Positions 1 to 11,529 of a stretch of DNA of 64,000 bases are shown one piece after another. This DNA is from Papilionanthe hookeriana x Papilionanthe teres (lineage: Eukaryota; Streptophyta; Magnoliopsida; Asparagales; Orchidaceae): positions 6,020,090-6,084,089 of the forward strand of contig CM040421.1 in the NCBI GenBank assembly GCA_022702705.1, read 5' to 3'. The notes below the pieces were generated by a model. The model was not told the DNA's origin and did no database searches. It saw only the letters and a program-made list of their open reading frames with translations. Position 1 is the stretch's first letter. Each line of letters opens with the position of its first letter. The position numbers and the translations under genes were made by a program.

Positions 1-3000
1 TGGCCGCATACCATTCAGTGCAGACTATCACAAACCACAACCTCACCCACCAAAGAACAACTGAAGCAGTGAGCAAAAACAGAGCTTCAAGCTCTAAGTT
101 TTGTGTTCTTTTATTTATTTTTTTTAATCTTAAAATGAGGAAGTTGCGATTTTGGTGTAATAGTAGGGTTCAAGAGAGTGCAAGGGGAGAACTACTGATG
201 GAGAAATCAATTTATTATACTTGAGAACTTACTGATGGTTGCTAAGTTTGTTTCTCTACTGTCAGAAAGAGTATAGCTTCGGCTTTTTCTTTTTTCCTGT
301 GCAAATGTTTGATATTGTTTTTATTCAGGAGAGAAGCAAAGAAAATCAGAAAGGTGAATTTTTTTATTACAATTTTTGAGAAATATGATGATGTTGAATG
401 TAATTACATGAATTTTGCTTACATGACGAGGAGATGAAAGAAAGGAACTTGAAGCAGTAGAATTATTAGAAACAGTAGAAAACCTCAAACTTTTGATAGA
501 AATTCTAAACTTCTTCAAACGTAACCTCATTTTATGCTGAAATGTTGCTTCATTATTCACACTTCTTACATGTGGAATGAAATCATCATATTTGAGGGAT
601 TTGAATGTGTTTGTAGAGTTAAAAATTAGTGCTGATTTTCAAATAATTACAACCAAATGAAAAAGTAAAATAAATTTATAGCTTTTCAAAGCATGATTTG
701 CTTACTTCAAGCTATCAAATAGGATTTTCATGAATATCTCCTTATATTTGAAATTCAAATGCAGATAATATCTTCATTATTCTGATTTTAACCATGGAGT
801 GGGACTCTGGTGCCTGAATGAAGGGTGCACAAATGAATTTTTCCGTTGACGATTCTCTAAAGAGAAGGTGAAGACTGCTCTATTATTTCTATTCCAATTT
901 AACTTGTTCTCATTTATTTCCATTAAAACAGGCAAATAACAAACTAAATCAAAATATAAACTTAATGGTCCTCATATGCTAATCATTAATAAAAAAATAT
1001 AAAAGCCAATTCACAAGAGAGAAAAAAAAATAAAAACTATTTCAGAAAATTCTACCTTGAAGAGTATACTAAGGCTTTGTTTGAAACTGCGGTACAAGCT
1101 GCGATTTGAAACGATGAAAATTTTCCGTTCTAGTGAAAGAACTTCCTGAGATATTTGTCACATGCTGTTTCACCAAACGAAATTTTTTACAGGCTTCAGC
1201 GTTCTCTCCAACCGAACGGAACTTCCCCACTGTTTCAAATGAAGACTAATAAATTTCAAGCCTAATTTTTCATATCTAACAAAAGCCTTCTTATTCTTCA
1301 ACTTGAGGCTTGCTTCAACATATCCTCAAGCCTCCCATTAGGGAATCAAACTCCTTAGTGCACTATAACATTTAATCTAAGGGCAATAATAACCGTCTAC
1401 TAAATTGCCAACAAATCCTTGATCACTCTCTTGGGCCCTTTATACCTCTTTGTCCTAATAACATCATAGATTAGATTCACTATCATAAAAAATATCAACC
1501 ATTGATGCTTAGTGTTGTACTATTCCAAATTGCTCTTAAAATTGAGATTAGGTCTGTCTTCCTCAAACTCAATCATTTAGATTATGGTAGATTTTTTTTC
1601 TTGCTCGATCTCTTGGTTATTCTTAGAGTTGCTTCAAGTTGTCTCCTCCTTATGAATTCAGTCTCGACTTTGATTCATAGGCTTATTTATGGGTCCTTAT
1701 CTTGGAAGTCAAGCAAAAAATCTTACTTCAGCCTTTAGCTCATATTGATTAGAATTTGGCTTTACGATGATTACATAAAATTGTTGTGAACTTAGCAAAG
1801 AGCTTAATAGAAACTCGCCTCTTAATCATTCAACTCTAAATCATCTTAAAACAAATTCCATTTTCTTCGCATCGATTTCGGTCCAAGTGGATTTATTTGA
1901 TAATATAGACATTTATCTTTCTCATTGGTTTAGTTATTTGCCTATGTATAGTAATTGACCATAATATCCTTTCAATTTGATCTATGGGCCTAATTTTGAA
2001 TTGGACTCAAATTATCCCCAACATCTCTTTGACTTTGAACTTACTTTAGTGATTTCAATTCAGATAGTCCAATCATTTAGCCAAACATCTTTTATAGGCA
2101 TTAGATTATTAAGTCATAGGTGAATTGACCTTAGTTGATTATTGGATTAAGCTAGATCACTTACCATAACTAGATTGAAAATGAAATATCTAGGTCATAT
2201 AAACCTGTACCCCATGTTTAATCAAATTGACCATGGTGAAAGCTTGCAATCAGTTTTAATAGATTAAAAGCCTAATAAGCTAAATAAACTATCAATACAC
2301 TTCTTCGATCTTATAAAGCCAAATAAACCTATTCGATCAACTTAATTAGTGCTAATGAATTTAAAAATTTTAAAAGATAAATTGTAGATAACTTGATCCA
2401 AGTTGTTCTTCTTAGTCATAGTTGACCCATTTGACCATTTAATGTTATTAGGACTAATTTAATCAATTTCACCAAATTGAGCCAAACCAATATTTGAAAA
2501 TCATTTTATTTAATTACCCATATTTGACTTGTCTAATTTGGCTAATTGATTTAGTTGATCCAGTTTACCTTAAATTGCCCTTTTAAGTTTTATTAGCCAA
2601 TTTGATCAAATTGATTATAAATAATGTATCTAATCGATGTAAGTGGATTCCCATAAATGGCTTAAAGCTAATTATTTATTGGTTAGATCAATTGACCTAA
2701 CTAAGTTGATTAACTCTGTAGAGAACACTTAACCTTTTTATCAATGAAGCAAGTCACCTTAGATCATCTAGCTAGATTCTTCTTAAGCAAAATTTACCCT
2801 TAAATCACATTCCAGATAATTATTCTAATTAATCATAGCCCTCTAACATGAGTCTCTTTAGAGGCATTTGAACCCTTTCGATCAATTTGATCAAATTGAA
2901 TCCACTCATTCAAATTAAAACTTTTTTTTTTTTTGGAAGGAGGTATCTCTAAATGCTTTATTGATTTGACCGTAAAAACTTATGAATTGTTCTTGGTTAA

Positions 3001-3422
3001 CCCTATTAGCCAAAATAAAAATAAAACAAAAGTTTAAATTTAGCTCATTTCAATGCACATGAAGACAATCAGACTTAGGCCCCATCAATTTACCTAATTG
3101 ATAGACCCTAAGATCACCATGCTGATAGACTAAGTTCCCCATAGAGTGACCATAAGTTGACGACATCCTTAGAAACCAATTAGACCCTTTGATTGGAAAA
3201 ATCAAATCCAAATAGTCTTATTGTACCCGATTAAACCCAAATGGGTCCATTTGAGCCAAATTGACCTTAACCTTTAATAAATTTAGTATGAAGCTACCTT
3301 TGGATGTGCTTGACCTGAACCAACCTGTTCAACCTATTGAACCATTAATTTGACCATATTTACCAAATGGGTCAAATTAACCCATTTGAAACCAATTTAA
3401 TTCCAAAGAAATTTAAATTATT
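1..3422. other. AT-rich non-coding DNA, no gene recognised
   Basis: No open frame here resembles a known protein. From about 1840 onward the sequence is dense in degenerate words such as TTTGATCAAATTGA and AACCCATTTGAACC. They recur without a fixed period and continue after the LINE insertion at 3438-4434. The style recalls non-coding parts of long plant LTRs (compare 51.7-52.4 kb), but no boundaries or target duplications could be found. Treat it as unclassified repeat-derived DNA. Confidence 0.4.
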
Positions 3423-3437
3423 TAAACATTTAATTGG

Positions 3438-4403
3438 TGTTGATATGACTTATATTCAAGTCATTAAAGATATGTATACTAGAGCTGTTACATGTGTTCG
3501 AACTGAAGGAAGATTGACCAAATATTTTATTATTTCTGTTGGTTTACATCAGGGATCTGCTTTAAGCCCGTATCTTTTTGCTTTATTTATGGATGGTCTT
3601 ACTGTGAATTTACAAAAGGATGTACCTTGGTGTATGCTTTTTGTTGATGATATCCTCCTTGGGATAAGACGAGAGAAAAAGCCCAGGAAAAACTTGAATT
3701 ATGGAGGTCTACATTGGAGTCTAAAGGTCTTCGTTTGAGTAGAACTAAAACTGAATACATGGAATGTAATTTTAGTAATAGTAGCTCTAGTGACAAAAGT
3801 GTAACTTTGGGTGATCAAATTATTAATAGGAGTGAACGATTTAGATATCTCGGGACAATTGTTCAAAGCGATAGTGATATAGATGGGGATGTTAATAGTA
3901 GAATTCAGGTTGGTTGGTTGAAGTGGAGGAATGCATCCGGCCTATTGTGTGATAGAAAAGTACCGCTTAGACTGAAAGGAAAATTTTATAAGATGGTTGT
4001 GAGACTTGCAATGCTCTATGGTGCTGAATGTTGGCCTTTAAAAGAGAAGCATAATGCTAAATTAAGTGTTGTCGAGATGAGAATGATTAGGTGGATGAGT
4101 GGATGTAAAGACAAAATGCGAAATGAATATATCTGTAATAGGGTTGGTGTTGCACCAGTGACGGATAAAATTAGAGAGAGTCGTCTTAGATGGTTTGGTC
4201 TCATTAAACGTCGACCAACTAATGATCCGATTAGCAGAGTAGATTTTTTAGATACAACTTATGTTAAGAAAGGCAGAGGTAGACCTAGGAAAACTTGGGC
4301 TTATTGCATAAAAAATGATCTTAATTTATTAGAATTAAACGAAAACTTGACACTAAATAGGACGCAATGGAGAAAAAGGATTCATGTAGCCAACCCCACT
4401 TAG
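3438..4403 (+). pseudogene. RTE LINE reverse transcriptase, C-terminal part, frameshifted
   Basis: The reading starts inside the RT palm. It shows the HQGSALSPYLFALFMDGL stretch and then FVDDILL, which corresponds to the catalytic F/YxDD box of LINE RTs. A frameshift near 3690-3715 separates this from the downstream frame (3714-4403). That frame carries the long RTE C-terminal domain with YGAECWPLK, RMIRWMSG, RLRWFG and GRGRPRKTW. The second half stays open for about 229 codons to a TAG at the LINE 3' terminus. The endonuclease and N-terminal RT are missing, so the copy is dead. Classification as RTE clade rests on the C-terminal motifs and the TTG tail. Confidence 0.88.
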
Positions 4404-4434
4404 TGGGATTAAGGCTTTGTTGTTGTTGTTGTTG
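3438..4434 (+). mobile_element. 5'-truncated RTE-clade LINE, copy 1
   Basis: A non-LTR retrotransposon 3' end. It finishes with the RTE-type terminus CCCCACTTAGTGGGATTAAG followed by a TTG-repeat tail (about 4417-4434). A 15-bp target duplication, TAAACATTTAATTGG at 3423-3437 and TAAACCTTTAATTGG at 4435-4449 (one mismatch), brackets the insert. This fixes both ends and shows 5' truncation during target-primed reverse transcription. The same 3' terminus is present in inverted orientation at 10320. Confidence 0.9.
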
Positions 4435-4449
4435 TAAACCTTTAATTGG

Positions 4450-5924
4450 GTTGATTTAAGGGTCATGGAACTTCATAAGGTTGTTAGAAATTATTCTAAC
4501 TTTGTCAACCATTAAACTTATGACATTTAACCAATTTGGTCGAATCACGCAATTAAACCCATTTGAACCAAAATGGATCAAATAGAGTGTAACCCATTCC
4601 AAAATGAAATAGATTTGTCCAATCAAGTCCAATGGTTACCCAAAACCTTTAATTATCTTAATATAGTAGCCATAAACCTTAGTTATATAAATGTCCAAAG
4701 GAAAGTTATCATACCAATGCTATGCCTGATAAGAATAACAATTGAAAATAAGAAATTAATAGCTTTCTTACTACATTGTCCTACAAAATTTGTCCCCCAA
4801 ATGTTAAATGATTGACTAAAAAATCATGTTTAACCATGGTTAATATTGGCTTAAACTTATTTTAAGATGACCAAGGGGAGTTCTCCAATTAAACTCAATC
4901 ACCTTCTTAAAGAGATGGTCGCCAATATTTTCAAGTCAATATAATCTCTTGGTTTGACCTTAATAGTCTTATGAACTAAGAAATACTTCTACCCAAGGAA
5001 TGCTGTAGAGAAACTCTTTCTTATCACATCTAAGCTTTGGATCCTAAGATAAGCACAAATAATATTTTTGAACTCTATCCTTAGATTAATAATATAGATT
5101 TCCACCTAATTTTTCCTTAGGATGTCCTGTCAAACTTCAAAATAAATGTGCAATCATCAAAACCTATGTGATAGAAGTTAAAGAAACCCAAAAAAGAGCA
5201 AGGAAGGTTTGTTAGACAAGACCTACTGAAAGTGAAATCCTTAATCCAAAAGTTTACACTAAAGCCAAAGTTTACTGAAAGTGGAATTATCTCATATTTA
5301 ATTAGTTCGCATATTTCCATTAAATAAAAAAATTTTATAATATCCATGAGACCACAAATAATCAATTGCATTAATAAATTATCAAGTTGTATGAGAAATA
5401 ACTTCATATAATAATAAAAAGAAGATACTGGACCTTTGTAAACTTTTCCTAGCATTTGTAATAATGCAGGACTCGGTAAAGTATTATGTAACTACGAAAA
5501 ATACAGAAAGTTGGCATCTTAAAAATTAATTACAATGGCCCTTCGATAAAATTTATAGGTCCTTCCTAAAGCATTTTGCAGACCTCCATTAAACTTTATT
5601 GTTCTCCACAAAGGTCAATTTATGATAAATTTTAATGGTGACGCTTGAAATTGAATTTGTACAAATAAATAAAAAAAAAAAAAGACGTGGAGGCATTACT
5701 TGACAAAAGAAGTATGAAAACAAATTTTCTTAAACTTTTTATTATAGTTATTATAAATCATAGGCACTAAATATATATTTTCTTAATAATCTAAGAGATA
5801 AATGAAACTATTATAATATCTTTTGTAGAACCTTATCTTTTTTTTTTCCTTTTCTTCCTACACCCACCAAAAGACATTGAGCAAAAATATTCTTAATAAA
5901 AAGAGAGATTTGTGAGGAGATTAC
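4450..5924. other. AT-rich non-coding DNA
   Basis: This continues the A/T-rich repeat-derived style seen before the LINE. Short frames at 4573-4815 (+) and 5117-5455 (-) have no recognisable motifs and read as chance ORFs. No structural RNA or inverted-repeat boundary was recognised. Confidence 0.35.
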
Positions 5925-7388
5925 TGATCCACCTAAAAATTACATGTTTTTTAGTGTACATTTTATGATCATTTTATGCACATTTTCTATAATATTGCAC
6001 TTTAAAGAAAGGTTTTTTGTTCTGGTATATTGAATGAAGTATTTTGTATGGCGCCATAGCACCACCCTCGGCGCCATAGCGCCAACTATCGAACAAATTT
6101 GGGCGGTATAGCGCACCAGACTGGCGGTATAGCACAGTAACCACCTTTCTATGCATTGAATTTGACCGAATTTTGAATGGGTGCTTGAAGCAACCCTTGA
6201 TTATTTCAGAGATCTATTAAATGGGAAAATTTGTGCACGAAAAAGAGACTTTTGGAGACATTTAAAAATTTAGAATAAGATTTTAGTGTGTGTGTGTGAG
6301 TTTTGTGTTTGTGTGAGAGTTTGGACATTGCTTGAAGGAGACACCAGGATTTGCGTGGGGAGAAGACATAAGGTATTTTGTATTTGTGTTTAAGTTTTTG
6401 TTGTTAAGACTCAGCTTTCAATACAAATCATGTGTTTTGTTCTATCTCTATGAATTCTAAGTTGTTCCCTTTCTTTCTCCTTGTATATGGGAATTAATCT
6501 TGTCGAATGAGAATGATTTAAAGATTTATTTTTATTCTAAAAATTGTGATGGTATTTTCACCGATTCTTCATTAATTTTGCAATTTTGCCACTTGTGATG
6601 TTAAAATCCATTGAGAAACATAATGACCCAGGAGTGCTATGATTTCACCCAACTTGTGAATGCCACACTTCACTTTGGAAAGAGCCGTTGTGATCACCTG
6701 AGACATAGTGCAAATAGATAGGGAGAAAAGTTATGATGGGCATAGAATTAATGTTTCTAGGGTAACTGACTAGATTATTTAATCAATTCAGTTTAGAGTT
6801 TGGATCGTAAGAGTCCCTAGTAGATCCTATAGATAAGACACAGTGGGTAATCTGGAAGTGAGAGGTCAGAATCTATTCAGCACTAATACACAAGCTCGAG
6901 ACAAACTTTAGGTTAGCTAATGTTCTTTGCTAGCACCGAGAGGGGGTAAAGGATAAGTATGGTCCTATTTGTCACAATACATCATTTAATATTTGTAATC
7001 ATTCAAATCCTACACTGATTAACATCTCTTTGCAAGGGAAAGATCTTTTCATAAAATCCATCTCGCTTTTAAACTTTCTTAGTCATTTGAACTTTATCAA
7101 ACTTTTAAATCTTGTTATTACTTTTTGCTCGAGTTTAGTTTTAACTATTGCAAACCTATCGACATTGTTCTCCTATCATATGTATCTGCAAATTTGATAT
7201 AAGTTTTTGCAAGTTAATATTAAGAGTTGTAATGTTCCCCGTGGGATCGATACTGGAGTTTTTAAGAAAAATCATATATTACTTGAAATGATACGTATAC
7301 TTGCGTAGTATCCCTAACTTGAAAACTTATTATATATTTTATAAATCATTTCACTTATTCACACAAGCTGCTAAATATAATTTGGGAC
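5925..7388 (+). repeat. Athila-type LTR (F), solo or 5' remnant
   Basis: It begins TGATCCACC and ends GGGACA, the TG...CA form shared with the other LTRs of this window. The internal landmarks come in the same order as in the sister LTRs: a TTGCACTTTAAAG block near 5995, a cluster of GGCGCCATAGCGCC-like palindromes at 6045-6130, and a TG microsatellite near 6284. The diagnostic 3' block with GATCGATACTGGAG, TATTACTTG and GATACGTATACTTGCG follows at 7245-7306. Just after the end is AGTTTTTTGAC, a decayed primer-binding-site remnant. No 5-bp target duplication was found and no gag follows. Confidence 0.75.
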
Positions 7389-7700
7389 AAGTTTTTTGAC
7401 AATTTTAAGAAAGATAAATATTAACAAAATTGCGGGTCGGGTCAACTACTTGCTTGGACATAATAGTTTCATTGATGCTTTGAAAAGGGGTTGACTTTTA
7501 TGGTTTCTTCATGCTCATGTTACCCCGCATGTAAGACAAATATTGTTGTATGGTTGTGTTATTCTGGTGGAGAACACAATGGAAGGTATCTTTGTTGCAA
7601 ATAAGGAAGGCTTTGAGAGCATCATGGTGTAAGAAGAGGCAGTCTTAGGATAAAATGTGTTTGTAAAGGTTTCTTAAGGAGTAATAATTTTTTTAATGCA
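7389..7700. other. Unassigned sequence downstream of LTR F
   Basis: No gene recognised. The first bases look like a degenerate primer-binding site and leader of the LTR element. The remainder may belong to the LINE fragment that follows. Confidence 0.3.
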
Positions 7701-8165
7701 AATTGTATAGGAATCTGAGATTTAGCTATTACGCCCATTAAAAGCTCTATTTTCTATACATTATTACATTAAAGTTGCAGAGGTTTGGAGTGACAATGTT
7801 TGGTACAGCTCGAAACATAGTGGGTATTGACTGGATGAGCTTCATTCATATACTTTTTGATAGAGACAAACTTGATTATGCTCGGGTGAAAGAAGAGAAG
7901 GTGGTTTTATTTATGAATTCTCAAAAAATTCATGCTTTTGATGTGGTGCCAGAAATTGCTATTGTTTGGGATAATTTGTTGAAGCCCTCTCACGCATTAT
8001 TTGCATGGAGGCTTCAATTTAATTTTTAATCGATGGATGATTCTTTAAAACTGAAAGTGCCTATCTTTCCTTTGATTTGTTTCATGTGTAGGAAAGAGGA
8101 GGGATCTCCTTTGCTCTTATTCTTTTGCTCAACCTTCCTTATTTCACCTCATGCAACCTTAGTGA
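7700..8165 (+). pseudogene. LINE (L1-type) RT zinc-binding domain fragment
   Basis: Frames across 7775-8165 give the C-terminal zinc-binding module that follows reverse transcriptase in plant L1-like LINEs (zf-RVT). A tryptophan-containing WDNLLKPSHALFAWRLQF segment is followed, after a stop and frame change near 8027, by DDSLKL and CFMCRKEEGSPLLLFFCS. The latter carries the expected CxxC then HLFFxC-like pattern with the histidine lost. No RT palm or endonuclease is present. It is a decayed fragment. Its link to the upstream ORF starting at 7775 is plausible but not proven. Confidence 0.6.
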
Positions 8166-8330
8166 TTTGTGGGATTGTTAGTGTCATTTCATCAATCCAT
8201 TGACGAATTGCAATAGAAATTTTGCCACATCATCGTCATCAGGAATATTGTTTTGCTATTCTGTAATTATTATTATTTGAGTTTGTATTTTTTTCTCAGA
8301 CTTCACTATTATGTAATGTTAGTTTGAGTG

Positions 8331-8577
8331 CTGGCCATATGCCACCATGCTTATGCATATGTACACCTGAACTTCAATCTCTGTAATTACAGACCTAAAC
8401 TTCAGTTTTTACCAATATGCTACCTTGCTTATGCATGAAAAAGGTATATCTAGCTTTTTAAAAGTTAAAAATAGTGGTATTTTTTATTTAATATGAATGA
8501 TTTGGGCGGTATTAATGTAAAAATTCTTAAGTAAAAGTGTTAGTTATGTAAATAATAGGAATTGGGTGATATGGATC
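8331..8577. mobile_element. Fold-back MITE family, copy M1
   Basis: The left half reads ...TATGCCACCATGC...ACACCTGAACTTCA. The right half reads ...GTGTTAGTTATGTAAATAATAGGAATTGGGTGATATGG, an imperfect inverted repeat of the left. It shares this architecture with copies at 11.1, 11.8, 12.5, 13.1, 13.9 and 25.0 kb. Ends are approximate and this is among the more diverged copies. Confidence 0.55.
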
Positions 8578-8938
8578 TTATCTTAATTTCTTTCTCTGTA
8601 GAATGGAAACTAAAATTGCATTCTTATGTGATTTATGATCCCACTTGTCTTTTTTTCCTAAAAGGCTAGTAGAAACATATAAATATGACATTTTATTGCA
8701 TGTTTTTTATGGGCTTTAGTGGATATCATCTCCCCTCGTGCAAACAAAATGGTTGTTTTGGATCGGATTCCTCCTGTTGAATTGATCGATTCCTCCACTA
8801 AGCACTGGCACTTGAGATTCTAACAGTTGCAGTATTGAAGTGGGCGAAACAATGTTGTTTTTTGTTTCTCTGTCTTTTGAATTCCTTACAAAGTTATTAG
8901 ATTTCTGAAATGTATGTTTTTTTTTATTTTAATTTCAG
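8578..8938. other. Intergenic or intronic sequence, nothing recognised
   Basis: No supported coding exon. A pyrimidine-rich run ends at 8938 in an AATTTCAG acceptor that begins the next feature, so part of this stretch may be intron of that gene. Confidence 0.35.
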
Positions 8939-9544
8939 TTTTTGCGGAACATGGAAAAGGAAATGATGAAGCTAACTTCGAAATGTCCATAGGAAGTGAG
9001 ATTTGTGATCAGGAACAGATTGAACCTGCTCAGTTTTCTAAAACTATCTCTCTAACGGCCGCAATTGATCATCAAAATCTAAATGTATTGAAAGAAACAA
9101 CTCGTAATGAACCAGGTACACACCTTATTCCTCATGAATCACAATTTTAAACTTTTATTTCATTCAGATCCTGATACCAATTTTCTATTTGAATTTTTAT
9201 CAGTAACTGAAACTGAGCCATCAAAATAAACTTCTCAGCGAGCAAAACACATAAAAATCTATCCAGTTCTTAATGAAATTGAGGAGAGAATAATGCCTGA
9301 AACACCTACAACTTCTTCCAGTGCTGAAGAGAGCGATGAAATCTCAGTTGAGTCTCGGAAGGGTAACCAGAAGTCTATGGAAGATGATGATGTTAAGAAT
9401 CTCATTACTCCGGATGAGTCCTTTGCTGAATTTGAGGAGGAGAGGCTTGCTATACTTGAGCAGTTAAAGGCTTGGGAGGATAAGATTTTCACAATGGATG
9501 ATGAGCATGATTCTTTTAATTCAAAACCTATATGTAAAAGTTGA
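8939..9544 (+). pseudogene. Myosin-binding-protein-like (GTD-binding/DUF593 type) gene fragment
   Basis: Two exon-like blocks: 8939-9115, between an AATTTCAG acceptor and a CCAG|GTACAC donor, and 9204-9544 after a TTTTTATCAG acceptor. The junction keeps frame across GTA, giving NEPVTETEPSK. The second block ends with an acidic, coiled-coil segment: ITPDESFAEFEEERLAILEQ, then LKAWEDKIFTMDDE. That resembles the region after the GTD-binding domain in plant myosin-binding proteins, which tether myosin XI to vesicles. An in-frame TAA at 9227-9229 breaks the frame, and the GTD-binding domain itself is not visible. It is therefore a degenerate fragment, or an exon border is misplaced. Family assignment is from remembered motif similarity only. 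Confidence 0.42.
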
Positions 9545-9849
9545 AGTTTAGTTGTTAGGTTTGTAAATGCAAAATAATTGAGTGATATATATATATATAT
9601 AAATCTTTCTTTATATTATCATATCAGATATACCACTTCCCAATTGATAGAAATTAATATATTGTCATAGGATGGTTCTATGATTAAAATCTATCTAATC
9701 TAGAAGTATTTTTCAGATTATGCTATAAAGTGGCCAGCAAGTGAGCCCTCAATTTTTTTTATTTTGAGCTTGTGAATCTCATTATTGGCAGTTCTCATAA
9801 TAATCATACATTTATTATTGCTTACTATTAATGTTGCTTATCATTATTA
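9545..9849. other. AT-rich spacer
   Basis: Contains a short TA microsatellite at about 9585-9600. Nothing else recognised. Confidence 0.4.
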
Positions 9850-10089
9850 GCAGTTCTCTCTAGCAGTTCAAACAATACAAATAAATCTAAAAAATTTCAA
9901 ACAATTCGAACAATTCAAACAACTCAGATATTTCGAACAATTCGAATTAATTTCGAATTGAGCTGAACACGAGCGGCTACTTCACGAACAATTTCGAACA
10001 CGAGCCTATTTCAAACACACTTAATTTCAAACGAACCGAACACAAACATGAACTTTATTCGTTCATGTTCGGTTCATTTACACACCTAC
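9850..10089. mobile_element. hAT-like non-autonomous element fragment
   Basis: Dense TTCGAACAATT and CGAACACGAGC words lead to a right terminus reading GTTCGGTTCATTTACACACC. This is the ending style of hAT-type MITEs whose termini mimic TAGGTGTGTAAATGAACC. The matching left terminus was not found, so this is a partial copy. It is related in vocabulary to the complete hAT MITE at 35364-35904. Confidence 0.45.
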
Positions 10090-10319
10090 CTATTCAGGAC
10101 ACAATATACAGATATTCAGGCATATTGCACGCTTTAAGAAGAAACCAACATAGAATCACGAGTAGTTTATAAATATACAATAAATAAAACAGTAAATTAT
10201 TTAAGAGCTCGTAGGTTGGGAACTTGTATACAATTAAGAACATGTTTGGTTTAGTTCTTCAGCTGCATTTTTTTGAATCAATCTAACCTATCATAATTTT
10301 AATTCATTAAAATAATAAA

Positions 10320-11047
10320 AACAACAAAGCCTTAATCCCACTAAGTGGGGTCAGCTACATGAATCCCTTTTCTCCATTGCGTCCTATTTAGTGTCAAATT
10401 TTCGTTTAATTTTAATAAATTAAGATCATTTTTTATGCAATAAGCCCAAGTTTTCCTAGGTCTACCTTTGCCTTTCTTAACATAAGTTGTATCTAGAACA
10501 TCTACTCTCCTAATCGGATCATCAGGTGGTCGACCTTTAATGTGACCAAACCATCTAAGGCGGCTCTCTCTAATTTTATCCGTCACTGGTGCAACACCAA
10601 CCCTATTACGGATATATTCATTTCGCATTTTGTCTCTAAGTGTAAAGCCACTCATCCACCTAATCATTCTCATCTCAGCAACACTTAACTTAGCATTATG
10701 CTTCTCTTTTAAAGGCCAACATTCAGCACCATAGAGCATTGCAGGTCCCACCACCATCTTATAAAACTTTCCTTTCAGTCTAAGCGGTACTTTTCTATCA
10801 CACAATAGGCCGGACGCATTCCTCCACGTCAACCAACCAACCTGAACTCTACTATTAACATCCCCATCTATATCACCATCACTTTGAACAATGGACCCGA
10901 GATATCTAAATCGTTCACACCTTTTAATAATTTGATCACCCAAAGTTACACTTCTGGCACTAGAGCTACTATTACTAAAACTACAGTCCATGTATTCAGT
11001 TTTAGTTCTACTCGAACGAAGATCTTTGAACTCCAATTTATTATTTA
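10320..11047 (-). mobile_element. 5'-truncated RTE-clade LINE, copy 2
   Basis: Reverse-strand copy of the LINE 3' end seen at 3438-4434. It has the same CCCACTTAGTGGGATTAAGG terminus and a very short TTG tail at the left edge. A perfect 21-bp target duplication lies at 10299-10319 and 11048-11068. The perfect duplication suggests a younger insertion than copy 1. Only about 730 bp were copied. Confidence 0.92.
10341..11032 (-). pseudogene. RTE LINE reverse transcriptase C-terminal domain, open frame
   Basis: On the minus strand one uninterrupted frame covers the whole truncated insert. It carries the RTE C-terminal motifs SRTKTEYMDC, RFRYLGSIVQSDGDIDGDV, YGAECWPLK, RMIRWMSG, RLRWFGHIKGRPPDD and RPRKTWAYCIKNDLNL, and ends at the TAG of the LINE terminus. 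Unlike copy 1 it has no stop or frameshift, which agrees with its perfect target duplication. It lacks the endonuclease and the RT catalytic DD box, so it cannot be functional. The frame continues by chance into the flank at its 5' side. Confidence 0.85.
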
Positions 11048-11096
11048 TTAATTCATTAAAATAATAAATGAGAAAAAAAAGAGAAAATTTTAAGCT

Positions 11097-11275
11097 AGAA
11101 TATTTTGAATACCACTCAAATCTTATGTATTTACACACTTAAACTTCAATTAAAATTTAAAATAGTGGTGTTTTTTTATGTGATGTAAAAGATTTGGTTG
11201 ATATGAATGTAAAAAAGTAAAATTTTTGTGTAGATGCCATTACATATGAATCGGGTGGGATGCAAGTAAAAGTCC
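11097..11275. mobile_element. Fold-back MITE family, copy M2
   Basis: The left arm TACCACTCAAATCTTATG..TTTACACACTTAAAC is mirrored by a right arm ending CATATGAATCGGGTGGGATGC. This is a shortened copy (about 180 bp) sitting 30 bp from the LINE insertion. The palindromic arms and internal GTAAAAAAGTAAA segment match copy M4 best. Confidence 0.6.
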
Positions 11276-11529
11276 CATATTTTAGTCAAAATGAATCTCA
11301 AAATCATTAGATTTGTTTCTAGATTATTTAAACGAATTCACATATTTAATATTAATCTCAAAATAAATCAACAGCTTTGAGACTATCAAAACAGGCTTCA
11401 ACTATTCTCAAAAACACTTGAATAAGTACAAAGATTAAACATAAAAATTATTCATGGAGTTAAAAATTTAAAGTTACGGCGAAAGAAACTAAGAAATGAC
11501 GGACTTAATAGGAGAAAAAGGCCAGCAGC

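Noticed and set aside
1070..1260. Possible small DNA transposon between CTTTGTTTGAAACTG and CACTGTTTCAAATG
   Set aside because: The inverted ends are short and offset, with no target duplication visible.
6284..6298. TG microsatellite as a regulatory site
   Set aside because: Short simple repeat inside an LTR with no supporting context.
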